From Yoonia sp. BS5-3 (GTDB lineage: Bacteria; Pseudomonadota; Alphaproteobacteria; Rhodobacterales; Rhodobacteraceae), in contig NZ_CP150951.2 in the NCBI RefSeq assembly GCF_038069655.2, positions 2,568,001 to 2,632,000 of the forward strand: a DNA stretch of 64,000 nucleotides, read 5' to 3'. The notes below the pieces were generated by a model. It saw only the letters and a program-made list of their open reading frames with translations, was not told where the DNA came from and searched no databases. Position 1 is the stretch's first letter; each line of letters begins with the position of its first letter. Positions 1 to 10,432 of this stretch are shown here, in pieces. The position numbers and the translations under genes were made by a program.

Positions 1-356
1 ACAAAACCCACGCCGTCAAAATCCAAGTACTGGTCTGTTAGCCGGTCTTGAATGAATAGGTCATTTCCCGCGAATATCAGTAGTGTAGCAACTTCAGGCG
101 ACGCGACTACCTCGCCGCCGCGGTCAAGGTTTTGTAAAAGGTTCAGCTGTGAGGCCAGCGTTGTCATCGAATGTTGATCGCTTGCTCGGATCAAAATGTT
201 TAGACCTCCGATAGTGATTGCAGCCGTTCTGGTCTTGTCCTCGGTTTGAGCCTGTGCAGATGATCCGGCGATTGCCATGGAAAATAGGGCAATCAATAGA
301 GCATACAGCTTTTTGAGTAAGCCTATGTTACGGCTTTCAATCGCCACTATCGCCAT
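1..356 (-). CDS. Secreted protein of unknown function (partial, runs off the left edge)
   Basis: The minus-strand frame is open from the ATG at 356 to the window edge, about 118 residues. It begins with a basic segment (LLKKLYALL), a hydrophobic stretch and an AQAQ cleavage-like site near residues 36-39, so it looks exported. The mature part starts TEDKTRTAAITIGG and I recognise no domain. The ATG lies one base after the purD stop codon, so the gene is probably cotranscribed and translationally coupled to purD. A later ATG at 278 sits inside the putative signal peptide, which favours 356 as the start. Confidence 0.6.
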   Translation of the reverse strand, partial: MAIVAIESRNIGLLKKLYALLIALFSMAIAGSSAQAQTEDKTRTAAITIGGLNILIRASDQHSMTTLASQLNLLQNLDRGGEVVASPEVATLLIFAGNDLFIQDRLTDQYLDFDGVGF

Positions 357-357
357 C

Positions 358-1620
358 CTAAAGCGCCCGCCAGCCGATGTCGGAGCGGTAGAACCCTTCC
401 TCCCATTCGATCCCTTGTGCCATGGCGTAGGCTTTTTCATGGGCCTCGGCTAACGTGCCTCCGCGTGCGGTGATGTTCAGTACCCTGCCGCCATTGGCCA
501 CGATTTGCCCGTCTTTTAGGGCGGTCCCGGCGTGAAAGACTTTGTGAAAGCTGTCATCAGGTTGGCTGTCCAGCCCGCTGATTGGCGTTCCCTTTACATA
601 GTTTGCAGGATAACCGTTCGCCGCCATCACCACAGTGAGCGCGTGATCTTCGGCCCAGTTTACTTGCGCCTCGTCCAGTCTTTGCTCGGCGCAGGCCTGT
701 AGCAGATCAAGAATTTGCCCGCCCAGCCGCATCATCAGGCATTGGCATTCAGGATCGCCGAACCGCACATTGTATTCGACCAGCCGCGGTTGCCCGTTTT
801 GGATCATCAGCCCGCAAAACAGCACCCCTTGGAATGGTGTTCCCCGTTTGCGCATTTCATCCATTGTGGGCTGGATGATTTCATCAAGTGCCTTTTGCGT
901 GATTTCATCGCTCATCACAGGGGCGGGGGAATATGCGCCCATACCACCCGTATTTGGTCCGGTATCCCCGTCAAAGGCCCGTTTATGGTCTTGTGCGGTA
1001 CCGACTGGCAGGATCGTCTTGCCATCACAAAGCACAAAGAATGAGGCTTCTTCCCCATCCATGAATTCCTCAATCACCACCTCGGCCCCGGCGGCGCCAA
1101 AGCTGCCATCGAACATATCATCAATGGCGGCGAGCGCTTCGGCTTCGGTCATTGCGACGATCACGCCCTTGCCCGCGGCCAGCCCATCGGCCTTGACCAC
1201 AATCGGTGCGCCTTGGTCCCGGATATAGCTGCGCGCGGCATCTGCGTTCGTGAAATGCGCATAGGCCGCTGTGGGCGCGTTTGCGGCATCGCAGATCGCC
1301 TTGGTAAAGGATTTGGAAGCCTCAAGCTGCGCGGCGGCCTCGCTGGGCCCAAAGACCAGCAGGCCGGCGTTGCGCAGCCGGTCGGCCACACCCGCGGCCA
1401 GCGGCGCTTCGGGGCCAATCACAACGAAATCAATTGCGTTCTCTTCGGCAAAGGTGGCCACGCTGCCGCCATCAAGGATGTTGATCTCAGCGCATTCGGC
1501 AATCTCGGCGATGCCCGCATTCCCCGGTGCAACGATCAGCCGATCGCATTTTGGGTTCTGCTTGATCGCCCAAGCCAGACTATGTTCGCGTCCGCCGCTG
1601 CCTAAGATCAGAATGTTCAT
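358..1620 (-). CDS. purD: Phosphoribosylamine--glycine ligase (GAR synthetase)
   Basis: This 420-residue cytoplasmic ATP-grasp enzyme joins glycine to 5-phosphoribosylamine in the second step of de novo purine synthesis. Visible signatures are GSGGREH at the N-terminus, [13 protein letters not shown] in the ATP-grasp domain, [11 protein letters not shown], and the metal-binding region [10 protein letters not shown]. The start is set at [10 protein letters not shown] (1620) because the family normally begins there; an in-frame ATG six codons upstream would add MKGHSA. Length matches the family. The secreted protein to its left is translationally coupled. Confidence 0.95.
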   Translation of the reverse strand: MNILILGSGGREHSLAWAIKQNPKCDRLIVAPGNAGIAEIAECAEINILDGGSVATFAEENAIDFVVIGPEAPLAAGVADRLRNAGLLVFGPSEAAAQLEASKSFTKAICDAANAPTAAYAHFTNADAARSYIRDQGAPIVVKADGLAAGKGVIVAMTEAEALAAIDDMFDGSFGAAGAEVVIEEFMDGEEASFFVLCDGKTILPVGTAQDHKRAFDGDTGPNTGGMGAYSPAPVMSDEITQKALDEIIQPTMDEMRKRGTPFQGVLFCGLMIQNGQPRLVEYNVRFGDPECQCLMMRLGGQILDLLQACAEQRLDEAQVNWAEDHALTVVMAANGYPANYVKGTPISGLDSQPDDSFHKVFHAGTALKDGQIVANGGRVLNITARGGTLAEAHEKAYAMAQGIEWEEGFYRSDIGWRAL

Positions 1621-1791
1621 GGCGCTGTGCCCCTTCATCGCAACTGATGTTCTTGCGGCTTCGGATAGACGATTGCCCGCGTGGGAACAACACCACGGTT
1701 TTACGCAAGTTGGCGGTCATGTCAGGCTTGGCGTTTAGGTCAGACCCAACTAGACTGCCGATTGGGGGCTTGGGATGAACAGAGATCGCGC

Positions 1792-2382
1792 ATGAAAAGA
1801 ACAAAGACGGATCGGCGCCTGTGGCATCGTCTGGAAGGGTATAGTTTTCACGAGCGGCCGTTGACCCGCTCATTGGTTGAAACGCTCGAAGAGGTGACCG
1901 GCCATTCGACGGATGTCTGCTATACATTGGTCGAGGAATATCGCCGCTTTATGTATCTGGTCGGAAGTACTGGGGATACGCTGGCCCCGTCGCCTATTGT
2001 TGACATTGTCTGGCGCCAACATGTCAAAGACAAGCGTGCCTATTACGAAGATTTCTGCCCGCGTATCATTGGCCGCACCATTCATTACACCCCTGCTGCA
2101 GCCCCGGTTGAAGAAGACCCCGCCTATGAGCGCACGTTGGAATATTACACGCGCGAATTTGGTCGACCTCAGGTGCAATATTGGCCTGATCCTGACGAAT
2201 CTGCGGTCACTTTTTCGACTGCCATGATGTGGATTGTTGGTTTGGCGGCCTGTGCTTTGTCCTTTTTGCTGGGGTCGGCCATTTTTGCCATTTTTGGCGC
2301 TTTGGTAATTGCAGGTGGCCTGTTTCTGCGTTGGAAATTTTCATCTTTGCCACTGCATAACCCCAAGATCGAGGCCGAATAA
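1792..2382 (+). CDS. GRDP-like (glycine-rich domain protein family) protein with C-terminal membrane segment
   Basis: The protein has 196 residues from ATG 1792. The motif VDIVWRQHVKDKRAYYEDF followed by IIGRTIHY matches the conserved VD-x-x-W-H-x-H...Y...C...G-R-x-x-H pattern of the GRDP-like family (pfam07173), although the first His of the WHxH core is Arg here. Residues about 140-183 are hydrophobic and form one or two membrane spans, leaving a short positively charged tail. The family is best known from plants and fungi and has no settled biochemical role. The stop codon abuts the GTG of xseA, so the two are probably one transcript. An upstream in-frame extension overlapping the purD promoter region looks non-coding. 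Confidence 0.7.
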   Translation: MKRTKTDRRLWHRLEGYSFHERPLTRSLVETLEEVTGHSTDVCYTLVEEYRRFMYLVGSTGDTLAPSPIVDIVWRQHVKDKRAYYEDFCPRIIGRTIHYTPAAAPVEEDPAYERTLEYYTREFGRPQVQYWPDPDESAVTFSTAMMWIVGLAACALSFLLGSAIFAIFGALVIAGGLFLRWKFSSLPLHNPKIEAE

Positions 2383-3873
2383 GTGGACGATCTGTTTGAC
2401 GACCCGCCTGCGGATAACACGCCGGAGTTTTCGGTTTCCGAAATTTCGGGCGCCGTAAAGAAGGCGATCGAGGGCGGGTTTTCGCATATTCGTGTCCGCG
2501 GCGAGGTGGGCCGGGTGTCCCGTCCGGCCTCGGGTCATATTTATATGGATATCAAGGATGATCGTGCTGTTCTTGCTGGCGTGATCTGGAAAGGCCGCGC
2601 GCAGGGCCTTGCCCATCGTCCCGAAGAGGGCATGGAGGTTGTTGCGACGGGCAAACTGACCACCTTCCCCGGTCAATCCAAATATCAAATGGTCATCGAG
2701 GACATCGCGCCGGCAGGCGCGGGCGCCCTGATGGCCATGCTGGAAAAACGCAAGGCGGCCTTGGCTGCCGAGGGTTTGTTCGCGCCAGAGCGGAAGAAAG
2801 AACTGCCCTATCTGCCCCATATCATCGGGGTTGTTACCTCGCCTTCGGGCGCGGTGATCCGCGATATTTTGCATCGCTTGCGCGACCGCTTTCCGCGAAA
2901 GGTACTGGTGTGGCCTGTTGCGGTGCAGGGCCAGAAATGCGCCCCCGAGGTTGCCGCTGCGATTGCAGGATTTAACCGTTTGACCCCGGGGGGCGCGTTG
3001 CCTCGCCCCGATTTGTTGATCGTCGCCCGTGGTGGCGGATCGCTGGAAGACCTGTGGGGTTTTAACGAAGAGATTGTCGCCCGTGCGGCCGCCGCATCGG
3101 ATATCCCGCTGATTTCTGCTGTGGGGCACGAAACCGATACGACCCTGATTGACTACGTTTCTGATCGCCGGGCCCCAACACCAACTGCCGCTGCCGAGTT
3201 GGCCGTGCCAGTGCGGATGGAGCTCATGGCGTGGGTGGATCAGCAAGGTGCCCGTTTAAGCCGCTCGCTGAGCGTCGGTGTGCAGCAGCGCCAACAGCGT
3301 TTGCGCGATTTGGCCCGGGCTTTGCCCCAGGCAGAGACACTTGTTGACGTTCCGCGTCAGCGGCTGGACTACCTGGCCGAACGCCTGCCAAGCGCCCTGC
3401 GTGCGGCGGCGGCTGCCAAGCGTCTTAAGCTGTCAGAGGCCGCGCTGCGCCCTGCAGTGTTATCCCGCCGCATTGCAGAAGACCGCCGGCGCTTGCAGAC
3501 TTTGTCGGACCGTTTGGGTCCTGCTTTGCAGCGCAGAACACGCGACGCTGCGACGACGCTTGAGAATGCTGGCCGGGGCTTGCGCCGTGAGCTTCTACAA
3601 GCCCGTGTTGATCGTCAGGCGGAACGTCTTGATGCAATATTGCGACGCCTCTCTGACCGCGCATCCCGCCAGCAAGCTGAACGCCGTGCCCGGCTGGCGG
3701 CTTTAGAGCGTTTGCGCGAAACGCTTGGCTATGTCGAAACGCTGAAACGGGGTTATGCCGTTGTGCGCGGTGATGGCGGTGTCGTGACAACCAAAGCTGC
3801 GGCGACAAAAGTGGCCCGTCTTGAGATTGAGTTCGCCGATGGCCGTCTGCCGGTCGGGCAGAGCGAGGCCTGA
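2383..3873 (+). CDS. xseA: Exodeoxyribonuclease VII large subunit
   Basis: This 496-residue protein is the catalytic large subunit of exonuclease VII, which degrades single-stranded DNA in both directions together with the small subunit XseB (not seen in this window). It shows the N-terminal OB-fold (RGEVGRVSRPASGHIYMDIK), the catalytic segment VVTSPSGAVIRDI and ARGGGSLEDLWGFNEE, SAVGHETDTTLIDYVSD, and a long Arg/Leu/Ala-rich coiled-coil C-terminal half. It starts with GTG directly after the TAA of the preceding gene. Its TGA is immediately followed by the stop of the convergent kinase gene, with no intergenic base. Confidence 0.95.
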   Translation: MDDLFDDPPADNTPEFSVSEISGAVKKAIEGGFSHIRVRGEVGRVSRPASGHIYMDIKDDRAVLAGVIWKGRAQGLAHRPEEGMEVVATGKLTTFPGQSKYQMVIEDIAPAGAGALMAMLEKRKAALAAEGLFAPERKKELPYLPHIIGVVTSPSGAVIRDILHRLRDRFPRKVLVWPVAVQGQKCAPEVAAAIAGFNRLTPGGALPRPDLLIVARGGGSLEDLWGFNEEIVARAAAASDIPLISAVGHETDTTLIDYVSDRRAPTPTAAAELAVPVRMELMAWVDQQGARLSRSLSVGVQQRQQRLRDLARALPQAETLVDVPRQRLDYLAERLPSALRAAAAAKRLKLSEAALRPAVLSRRIAEDRRRLQTLSDRLGPALQRRTRDAATTLENAGRGLRRELLQARVDRQAERLDAILRRLSDRASRQQAERRARLAALERLRETLGYVETLKRGYAVVRGDGGVVTTKAAATKVARLEIEFADGRLPVGQSEA

Positions 3874-4698
3874 TCAGTCTGTCAGGCCCGCCACCGCACA
3901 TAGCATATCGAGAATGCGCATATGCAACGGCTGTTCGAAATTGCCCGCCCAGGTCATCGACAGCGCGGAGTGGGCGGCGGCCCAAGACAGGATCCGATTG
4001 GGTGATGTACCCCAATGCTGCGCCCAGATCTGTGCCAATTGCCTGGCCCGCGCGGGATCTGTCACCAACGCATCCGCACCAAGCGGATTTTGGAAGGCGG
4101 CGGCAAGTTCATACGCGCGATCACCGATCAGCCCCTTGGCGTCATAGGCCAGATATCCGCGCGCGCTATCTTTGATGTTCTGATGATGCAGGTCCCCGTG
4201 TAGGGCGCGCATGTCTTGGCTATTGTCAAGCAGCGCCCGTGCGGTCTTTCGCCCGAAGCTGATATTGCGCTGTGTTTGGGCTGGCCAGGATGGATCAAGT
4301 TTCAGCTGTATGAGCGCCGCGAAGTTTTCTGCCAGCGAAGGCAGCGTAATCGGGGGCGCGTTGGCATGGATCTGGTCGGCAACCTTGATCAATGTGGCGG
4401 CGGCCTGCAGGTCATTGCCGTTATGGCTAAGCGTGTCCAAGGATGGCCCGTCAAGCCATTCCAGGATGGCGACGGCGTCTGCGTAGAAATGCACCCGCGC
4501 GGCGCCGTGCCCGTTCAGGGCGCTGGTCAGTCGAAAGCCGGTCTCTTCGCCTTTCGTGTCACCGTTTTTATAGATTTTGAGCGCGGCAAGATCGCCATTT
4601 GACCGGTTGACCCGCCAAACATGCGCTATGGCTGTTTCAGCAATATGTACCGGCTTGGACAGTTGATGCTGTCGCAGCACGGCCAGAGGCGGTGTCAT
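3874..4698 (-). CDS. Aminoglycoside/hydroxyurea-type small-molecule kinase (APH(6)-like)
   Basis: This 274-residue kinase-fold protein belongs to the streptomycin 6-kinase family (pfam04655). The catalytic loop is LHGDLHHQN and the metal-binding DFG position reads AYDAKGLIGDRAYEL, the DPKG-type variant of that family. Members phosphorylate small hydroxylated compounds; the substrate here cannot be read from sequence, and resistance should not be assumed. Its start overlaps the upstream secreted-protein gene by 4 bp (ATGA). It is the last gene of a four-gene overlapping leftward cluster starting with an AlkB-like gene. Confidence 0.8.
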   Translation of the reverse strand: MTPPLAVLRQHQLSKPVHIAETAIAHVWRVNRSNGDLAALKIYKNGDTKGEETGFRLTSALNGHGAARVHFYADAVAILEWLDGPSLDTLSHNGNDLQAAATLIKVADQIHANAPPITLPSLAENFAALIQLKLDPSWPAQTQRNISFGRKTARALLDNSQDMRALHGDLHHQNIKDSARGYLAYDAKGLIGDRAYELAAAFQNPLGADALVTDPARARQLAQIWAQHWGTSPNRILSWAAAHSALSMTWAGNFEQPLHMRILDMLCAVAGLTD

Positions 4699-5105
4699 GA
4701 CGACAGATCGTGGCAGATCAGCGGATCTTCCCGGTCGAGGATTTCGTAGATCACCGTAAAAGGGGGCCGTGTTGTGTAAACTGCGCGTATGCCGTCTGGT
4801 TCATTGAAGATCGACCAGCATTTATGCTCAGGATCGTTTTCATACCGAAAGCAGATATCGCCTTTGCTTTCGAACCAGACGCCATATTGGCAAATACCTT
4901 CGGCCGTGGACCACATCACGCGGCGCCCTTGCAAATAGCGTTCGACCCCAAATGACGGGTTTTGCGCGGTTCGGTAGGTCACGGTGCGCCCGGTGACGTA
5001 GGCGTCAAACTCTTCCGCAGTCATTTTGTCCTGTGCCAAAGCTGGCCCGCCCAGCAGGCTAAAGGCGATGACGCAGGCTGCGCCTATGATGTTAACTGAT
5101 CGCAT
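4695..5105 (-). CDS. Small secreted protein, paralogue B of a tandem pair
   Basis: The 136-residue protein has a clear signal peptide ending in GGPALAQ. The mature part shares its whole layout with the upstream neighbour: EEFDAYVTGRTVTY, then ERYLQGRRVMW, then GICQYGVWFESKGDICFRYE, and a Cys-Trp pair. Four cysteines in similar positions suggest periplasmic disulfides. I do not recognise a named function; the type is common among uncharacterised roseobacter exported proteins. It overlaps the paralogue by 22 bp and the downstream kinase gene by 4 bp. Confidence 0.75.
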   Translation of the reverse strand: MRSVNIIGAACVIAFSLLGGPALAQDKMTAEEFDAYVTGRTVTYRTAQNPSFGVERYLQGRRVMWSTAEGICQYGVWFESKGDICFRYENDPEHKCWSIFNEPDGIRAVYTTRPPFTVIYEILDREDPLICHDLSS

Positions 5106-5470
5106 GGGAAAAGCTCTTTTTCATCGATGATGTCGATATTGTAGGTGCTGGTGAGATTATTGTCGAAATACCCGATGAGGTTCTCACTCTCGGTGTGAAA
5201 TTGCCAACAGGTGGGGGTGGCATCGTCGTCGTAGCGAAAGCAAATTTGTCCTTTGCTTTCGTACCAGACCCCTGTGGTGCAACGCCCGTCGATGGTCGTC
5301 CAGAGTACGCGCCGGTTTTGCATATACCGTTCGGTGCCGTAAAAGGTGTTGGACTGTCTGCGATACCCAAGCGTCTTGCCTTGTGCATAGGCTTCGAAAT
5401 CGGCGGCGCTTAACGCGTCTTGCGCTGCAAGCGGTGTCGTAAGGGTTATGGCGATCAGGGCGCTACGCAT
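5084..5470 (-). CDS. Small secreted protein, paralogue A of a tandem pair
   Basis: The 128-residue protein has a short signal peptide (cleavage near PLAAQ) followed by ADFEAYAQGKTLGYRR, ERYMQNRRVLW and GVWYESKGQICFRYDDD, which align step by step with the next gene. The pair arose by tandem duplication and has since diverged a great deal. Four cysteines are conserved between the two. It overlaps the AlkB-like gene by 8 bp, so expression is probably tied to it. The function is unknown. Confidence 0.75.
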   Translation of the reverse strand: MRSALIAITLTTPLAAQDALSAADFEAYAQGKTLGYRRQSNTFYGTERYMQNRRVLWTTIDGRCTTGVWYESKGQICFRYDDDATPTCWQFHTESENLIGYFDNNLTSTYNIDIIDEKELFPCDQLTS

Positions 5471-6494
5471 CCTTCCACCGCTCAGCCAAAGGGTCCATAA
5501 TCCGTCGCCAGAGGGGCGGGAGCAACGCGATGCTGGCCATCACCGGCAGCGGCTTTGGCAGCATGGGGGCATCCTTTGGAATGGTCAGGGCCGGGTAGGG
5601 CCTGCCGGGATGGGCATGATGGTCTGAATGCCGCGTGGCGTTCAACATCATCGCCGATGACAACCAGTGCGGGCTGTTCCAACTATGACGCCCCGCAACT
5701 GGTTCGGGTTTGCCGTTGTTGAATTTTCGGGTCAGTCCGTAATGCTGCACATAGTCAGACATCAGAAGCTGCATTTGTGCATGTCCTGCCAAAAGCACAT
5801 AGATCAAAGCGCCCTTGAGCCCGGCGACCCATGCCGCAAGCGCGATGAACACCACTGCGCCGCCAACATAGATCAGATAGGGGTTGCGCCATGCAGCGCG
5901 GTTGATCTTGGCCAGTCTTGTTGCCTCGGCCAGATAGCCCTGCCAGAATGATCCCCACCAGGCCCGCGGTGCGTAGCGGTAAAAGCTTTCGCCGCGTCGC
6001 GACGTGTTTGGATCATGCGGCGTTGCCACATGGATATGGTGTACCAGCACATGGGCTGAGGTATGATGCCCGAACAGCATGGAAATATAGACCCACATGC
6101 CCAGCCTGTGCAGCGATCTTGCGCTGCGGTGGATCAGCTCATGGGCGTTGGCGTTGCTGACTTGCCCCATGAAAAGCCCGGTTGCGAAAAACAGCCCGAT
6201 CTTTTCGATCAGCGATAGGGTGTCCCCGGCAATGGCGATCACCGCGATGGGCATCAGTGCCAGATGGACCAGCGCAAGGATCACATTTAGCGGGCGGCCT
6301 GAGGGAAATTCATCATGCGGGCTGATCCGCGCGATGATCCGATCAAGCGCACTGACAAACACTGTCATATAAAGCGCTGCGAGTCCGATCCAGATTCCGC
6401 CCGCAAATGCGCCGATCCCGATCAGCAGGGCGGGGGTCAGCGTTGCAATTGAAAAAAGGCGGAGCGTTCCTGTCATGTTTCGTATAGTTAGCAT
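5463..6494 (-). CDS. alkB: AlkB-like membrane-bound non-haem di-iron hydroxylase
   Basis: This 343-residue multi-span membrane protein belongs to the alkane 1-monooxygenase/fatty-acid desaturase superfamily. The histidine boxes are present: HELIH near residue 118, HHTSAH and HHIHVATPHD around 143-160, and NATRHSDHHAHPGRPY near the C-terminus, together with DYVQHYG. Family members use O2 and electrons from rubredoxin to oxidise terminal methyl groups. It is shorter than classical AlkB (about 400) and no rubredoxin gene is adjacent, so the substrate is open. The start is ATG 6494; ATG 6476 is an alternative. It heads the overlapping leftward cluster and is divergent from the diaphorase gene. 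Confidence 0.82.
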   Translation of the reverse strand: MLTIRNMTGTLRLFSIATLTPALLIGIGAFAGGIWIGLAALYMTVFVSALDRIIARISPHDEFPSGRPLNVILALVHLALMPIAVIAIAGDTLSLIEKIGLFFATGLFMGQVSNANAHELIHRSARSLHRLGMWVYISMLFGHHTSAHVLVHHIHVATPHDPNTSRRGESFYRYAPRAWWGSFWQGYLAEATRLAKINRAAWRNPYLIYVGGAVVFIALAAWVAGLKGALIYVLLAGHAQMQLLMSDYVQHYGLTRKFNNGKPEPVAGRHSWNSPHWLSSAMMLNATRHSDHHAHPGRPYPALTIPKDAPMLPKPLPVMASIALLPPLWRRIMDPLAERWKDA

Positions 6495-6619
6495 CGGTTT
6501 CCCGAATGGTAAGGGTTTATCGCAAAGACAAACGCATTGGCGGTGTCAGATGTCGCTTTTGCGTGGTTAGGTCTGATTGCGCGCGATATCTTGGCTGCAA
6601 TCTGACGAAGGAAGATGCT

Positions 6620-8317
6620 GTGGCTTTGGACAACCGTGATGGTGTTTGGAAATCTGGCAAGGGCAAGGGCCGCCGTACGCCTAAGGGCCGCCAATTGGAC
6701 GATACCGCCTGGGCTGACGTTCAAGCGTTGCTGGGTGATCGTCCGCGTCGCCGGGATCTGCTGATCGAATTTCTGCATTTGATCCAGGATGCCTATGGCT
6801 GTCTGTCCGCCGCGCATCTGCGCGCCTTGGCCGAAGAAATGCGCCTAAGTCAGGCAGAGGTTTACGAGGTGGCTAGCTTTTATGCCCATTTCGATATCGT
6901 CAAAGAAGAAGATGCGCCGCCCCCTGCGTTGACCATCCGTGTGTGCGATTCACTGTCTTGCGAATTGGCTGGTGCAGCACAGCTGAAGACCGCGCTTGAG
7001 GATGGGCTTGACCCCGCAAAGGTGCGGGTTTTGCGCGCACCCTGTATGGGCCGCTGTGATACCGCCCCGGTGCTTGAGATCGGTCACAATCATATTGATC
7101 ATGCCACCCCCGAGAAGGTCGACGCCGCCATCGCAGCCGGGGACACGCATCCACATTTGCCCGATTATGAAACCTTTTCAGCGTACCAAAAGGCAGGTGG
7201 ATATGCCGTGCTGGCTGACTTGCGCGCCAATGGTGATTGGGAGGCCGTGCAGGACACGATTCTCGCTTCGGGTCTGCGCGGGTTGGGCGGGGCTGGTTTC
7301 CCGTCTGGTAAGAAATGGGGTTTTGTCCGCGGTAATCCCGGCCCGCGTTACCTGGCCGTAAATGGCGATGAGGGTGAACCTGGCACGTTCAAAGATCGCT
7401 TTTACCTGGAACGTCAGCCGCATCTGTTTCTTGAGGGTATGTTGATCGCCGCATGGGCCGTCGAGGCCGAAACGTGTTTTATCTATATGCGCGATGAATA
7501 CCCGGCTGTTTTGCAGATTTTGAGGCGCGAAATCAAAGCGTTGGAAGATGCGGGGATCGTCGCCCCGGGCTATATCGATCTGCGCCGCGGGGCGGGCGCG
7601 TATATTTGCGGCGAAGAATCCGCGATGATCGAGAGTATTGAAGGCAAGCGCGGAATTCCGCGCCATCGTCCGCCATTTGTGGCCCAGGTGGGCGTTTTTG
7701 GCCGCCCGACATTGGTGCATAATGTTGAGACATTGCTATGGGTCGCCCGCATCAGCCGCGAGGGCCCGGAGGTACTTAGTAGTACTGAAAAGAATGGACG
7801 GACGGGTCTGCGTTCTTACTCGGTCTCGGGCCGCGTTGCGCATCCGGGGGTTTATCTGTTGCCCGCTGGTTCCACGATCACGGATATTATCGATGCGGCG
7901 GGCGGCATGGCAGAGGGCCATGTTTTTAAGGCCTATCAACCAGGCGGTCCGTCCTCGGGGCTTTTGCCGGCCAGTATCAACGATGTCCCGCTCGATTTTG
8001 ATACATTGCAGCCGCTTGGTACATTTATAGGATCGGCAGCTGTTGTTGTTCTGTCCGATCAGGATCGCGCCCGGGATGCGGCGCTCAACATGCTGCGCTT
8101 TTTTGAGGATGAAAGCTGCGGCCAATGTACCCCGTGCCGGGTCGGCTGCGAAAAAGCGGTTAAGCTGATGCAGGCCGATGCCTGGGATCAGCCCTTGCTG
8201 ACAGACCTTTGCACGGCGATGGCTGATGCATCGATCTGCGGGTTGGGGCAGGCGGCCCCGAACCCGATCAAGCTGGTGATGACGCATTTCCCGGATGAGG
8301 TTGACGGATCTGCGTGA
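6620..8317 (+). CDS. Fused NuoE/NuoF-type NAD-linked diaphorase subunit (formate dehydrogenase gamma-beta type, FdsGB-like)
   Basis: A protein of about 565 residues joins two modules. An N-terminal thioredoxin-like [2Fe-2S] module carries the four cysteines CDSLSC (about 108-113) and CMGRC (about 141). The NuoF-type part has the NADH/FMN-binding segments GLRGLGGAGFPSGKKWGF and NGDEGEPGTFKDR and the [4Fe-4S] motif ESCGQCTPCRVGC with a final Cys in SICGLGQ. This layout is typical of the diaphorase half of soluble NAD-dependent formate dehydrogenase. No catalytic FdsA, fdhD or fdsD gene is next to it. The GTG at 6620 is preferred because AAGGAAG precedes it; an ATG at 6506 would add a 38-residue extension lacking family features. 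Confidence 0.82.
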   Translation: MALDNRDGVWKSGKGKGRRTPKGRQLDDTAWADVQALLGDRPRRRDLLIEFLHLIQDAYGCLSAAHLRALAEEMRLSQAEVYEVASFYAHFDIVKEEDAPPPALTIRVCDSLSCELAGAAQLKTALEDGLDPAKVRVLRAPCMGRCDTAPVLEIGHNHIDHATPEKVDAAIAAGDTHPHLPDYETFSAYQKAGGYAVLADLRANGDWEAVQDTILASGLRGLGGAGFPSGKKWGFVRGNPGPRYLAVNGDEGEPGTFKDRFYLERQPHLFLEGMLIAAWAVEAETCFIYMRDEYPAVLQILRREIKALEDAGIVAPGYIDLRRGAGAYICGEESAMIESIEGKRGIPRHRPPFVAQVGVFGRPTLVHNVETLLWVARISREGPEVLSSTEKNGRTGLRSYSVSGRVAHPGVYLLPAGSTITDIIDAAGGMAEGHVFKAYQPGGPSSGLLPASINDVPLDFDTLQPLGTFIGSAAVVVLSDQDRARDAALNMLRFFEDESCGQCTPCRVGCEKAVKLMQADAWDQPLLTDLCTAMADASICGLGQAAPNPIKLVMTHFPDEVDGSA

Positions 8318-8387
8318 TGCCCTTGGGCTTTTCAATTGCGCCGCCAGCCATTAGGTCATTCACAGCAATGATTTAAGGCAGGCGCGC

Positions 8388-9580
<1,193 letters not shown>

Positions 9581-9584
<4 letters not shown>

Positions 9585-10432
9585 TACGAACAGCCATTAT
9601 TTTAAGTGCGTTGGCCGGTCCCGTGGCCGCCGATATGAATGTCACGCGCACCGAATGCGCAGGAAGTTGGCTGCGTTTCACGGATCTGTTGATTGCGCCT
9701 TTATCTACGCTTGCATACGCGGCGGACGCTGAGGCAGAAATGCAGGCGCTATTGACCATCAAGGTCGAGATGACCCCTGATGGCTGGTGCCAAATCCGAC
9801 CTGGCGAATTTGCCGCGCTCGCCGATGCCGAGCTTGAAGATATTCAATGGCGTGCCGACGGGCTGGATGCCTTTGCCAATGGCACCGGTCTGCCCCGCCG
9901 TTTGCAAATGCGTTTGACGGGCAGCCAGGAAGCGGTCTCTGATCAGATTTCCTATGTAGCCTTCACATTACAGCATGTCCCGGACCAAGGTCTGCTGATT
10001 TTGGAGAATTTGGATATCGGCCACCCTGAACATAGACCGATTGCGATCAGTGCGGTCTTGGGCGGCGCATATTTTGATGATGTCGGCTCTGCCGCCATGA
10101 GCTTTGGCGGGCTCAATCTGCAAGAGCTGGTGGCATCCATCGAAACAACGCCAGACCTGATCGCCGAACTCGCCCCCGATTTGACCAGAACCATGCTGGA
10201 AGGCGCTATTTCGGGACTGAGCTTTGCGCAGCTTGATCGACCCGACCGGCGGGCCGTGCTTGATTTTGCCAAGGCGTTGCCGGATGCGGTTGGCACATTG
10301 GATGTAGAGCTGCGGTCTGAGCGGGGATTAGGAATGATCCAGTTGGGGATTGCGCAAACCAAGGAGGGCCCAGAAGTTGTCAGCTTTGCATTGTCTGGTG
10401 CAACTGTCAGCGCTGATTGGACCCCAGAGTGA
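9581..10432 (+). CDS. Secreted protein of unknown function
   Basis: The 283-residue protein starts with a short hydrophobic signal peptide (IILSALAGPVAAD) and overlaps the ftsY stop by ATGA. The mature part has two cysteines near its N-terminus and many acidic residues, with no motif I can name. It is followed by a GTGA overlap with an EamA transporter gene, so ftsY, this gene and the transporter form one coupled operon. It looks like a conserved periplasmic protein of roseobacters; its role is unknown. Confidence 0.75.

Noticed and set aside
2341..3246. 301-codon minus-strand frame opposite xseA
   Set aside because: Shadow of a strongly supported gene in high-G/C DNA; composition is not protein-like.
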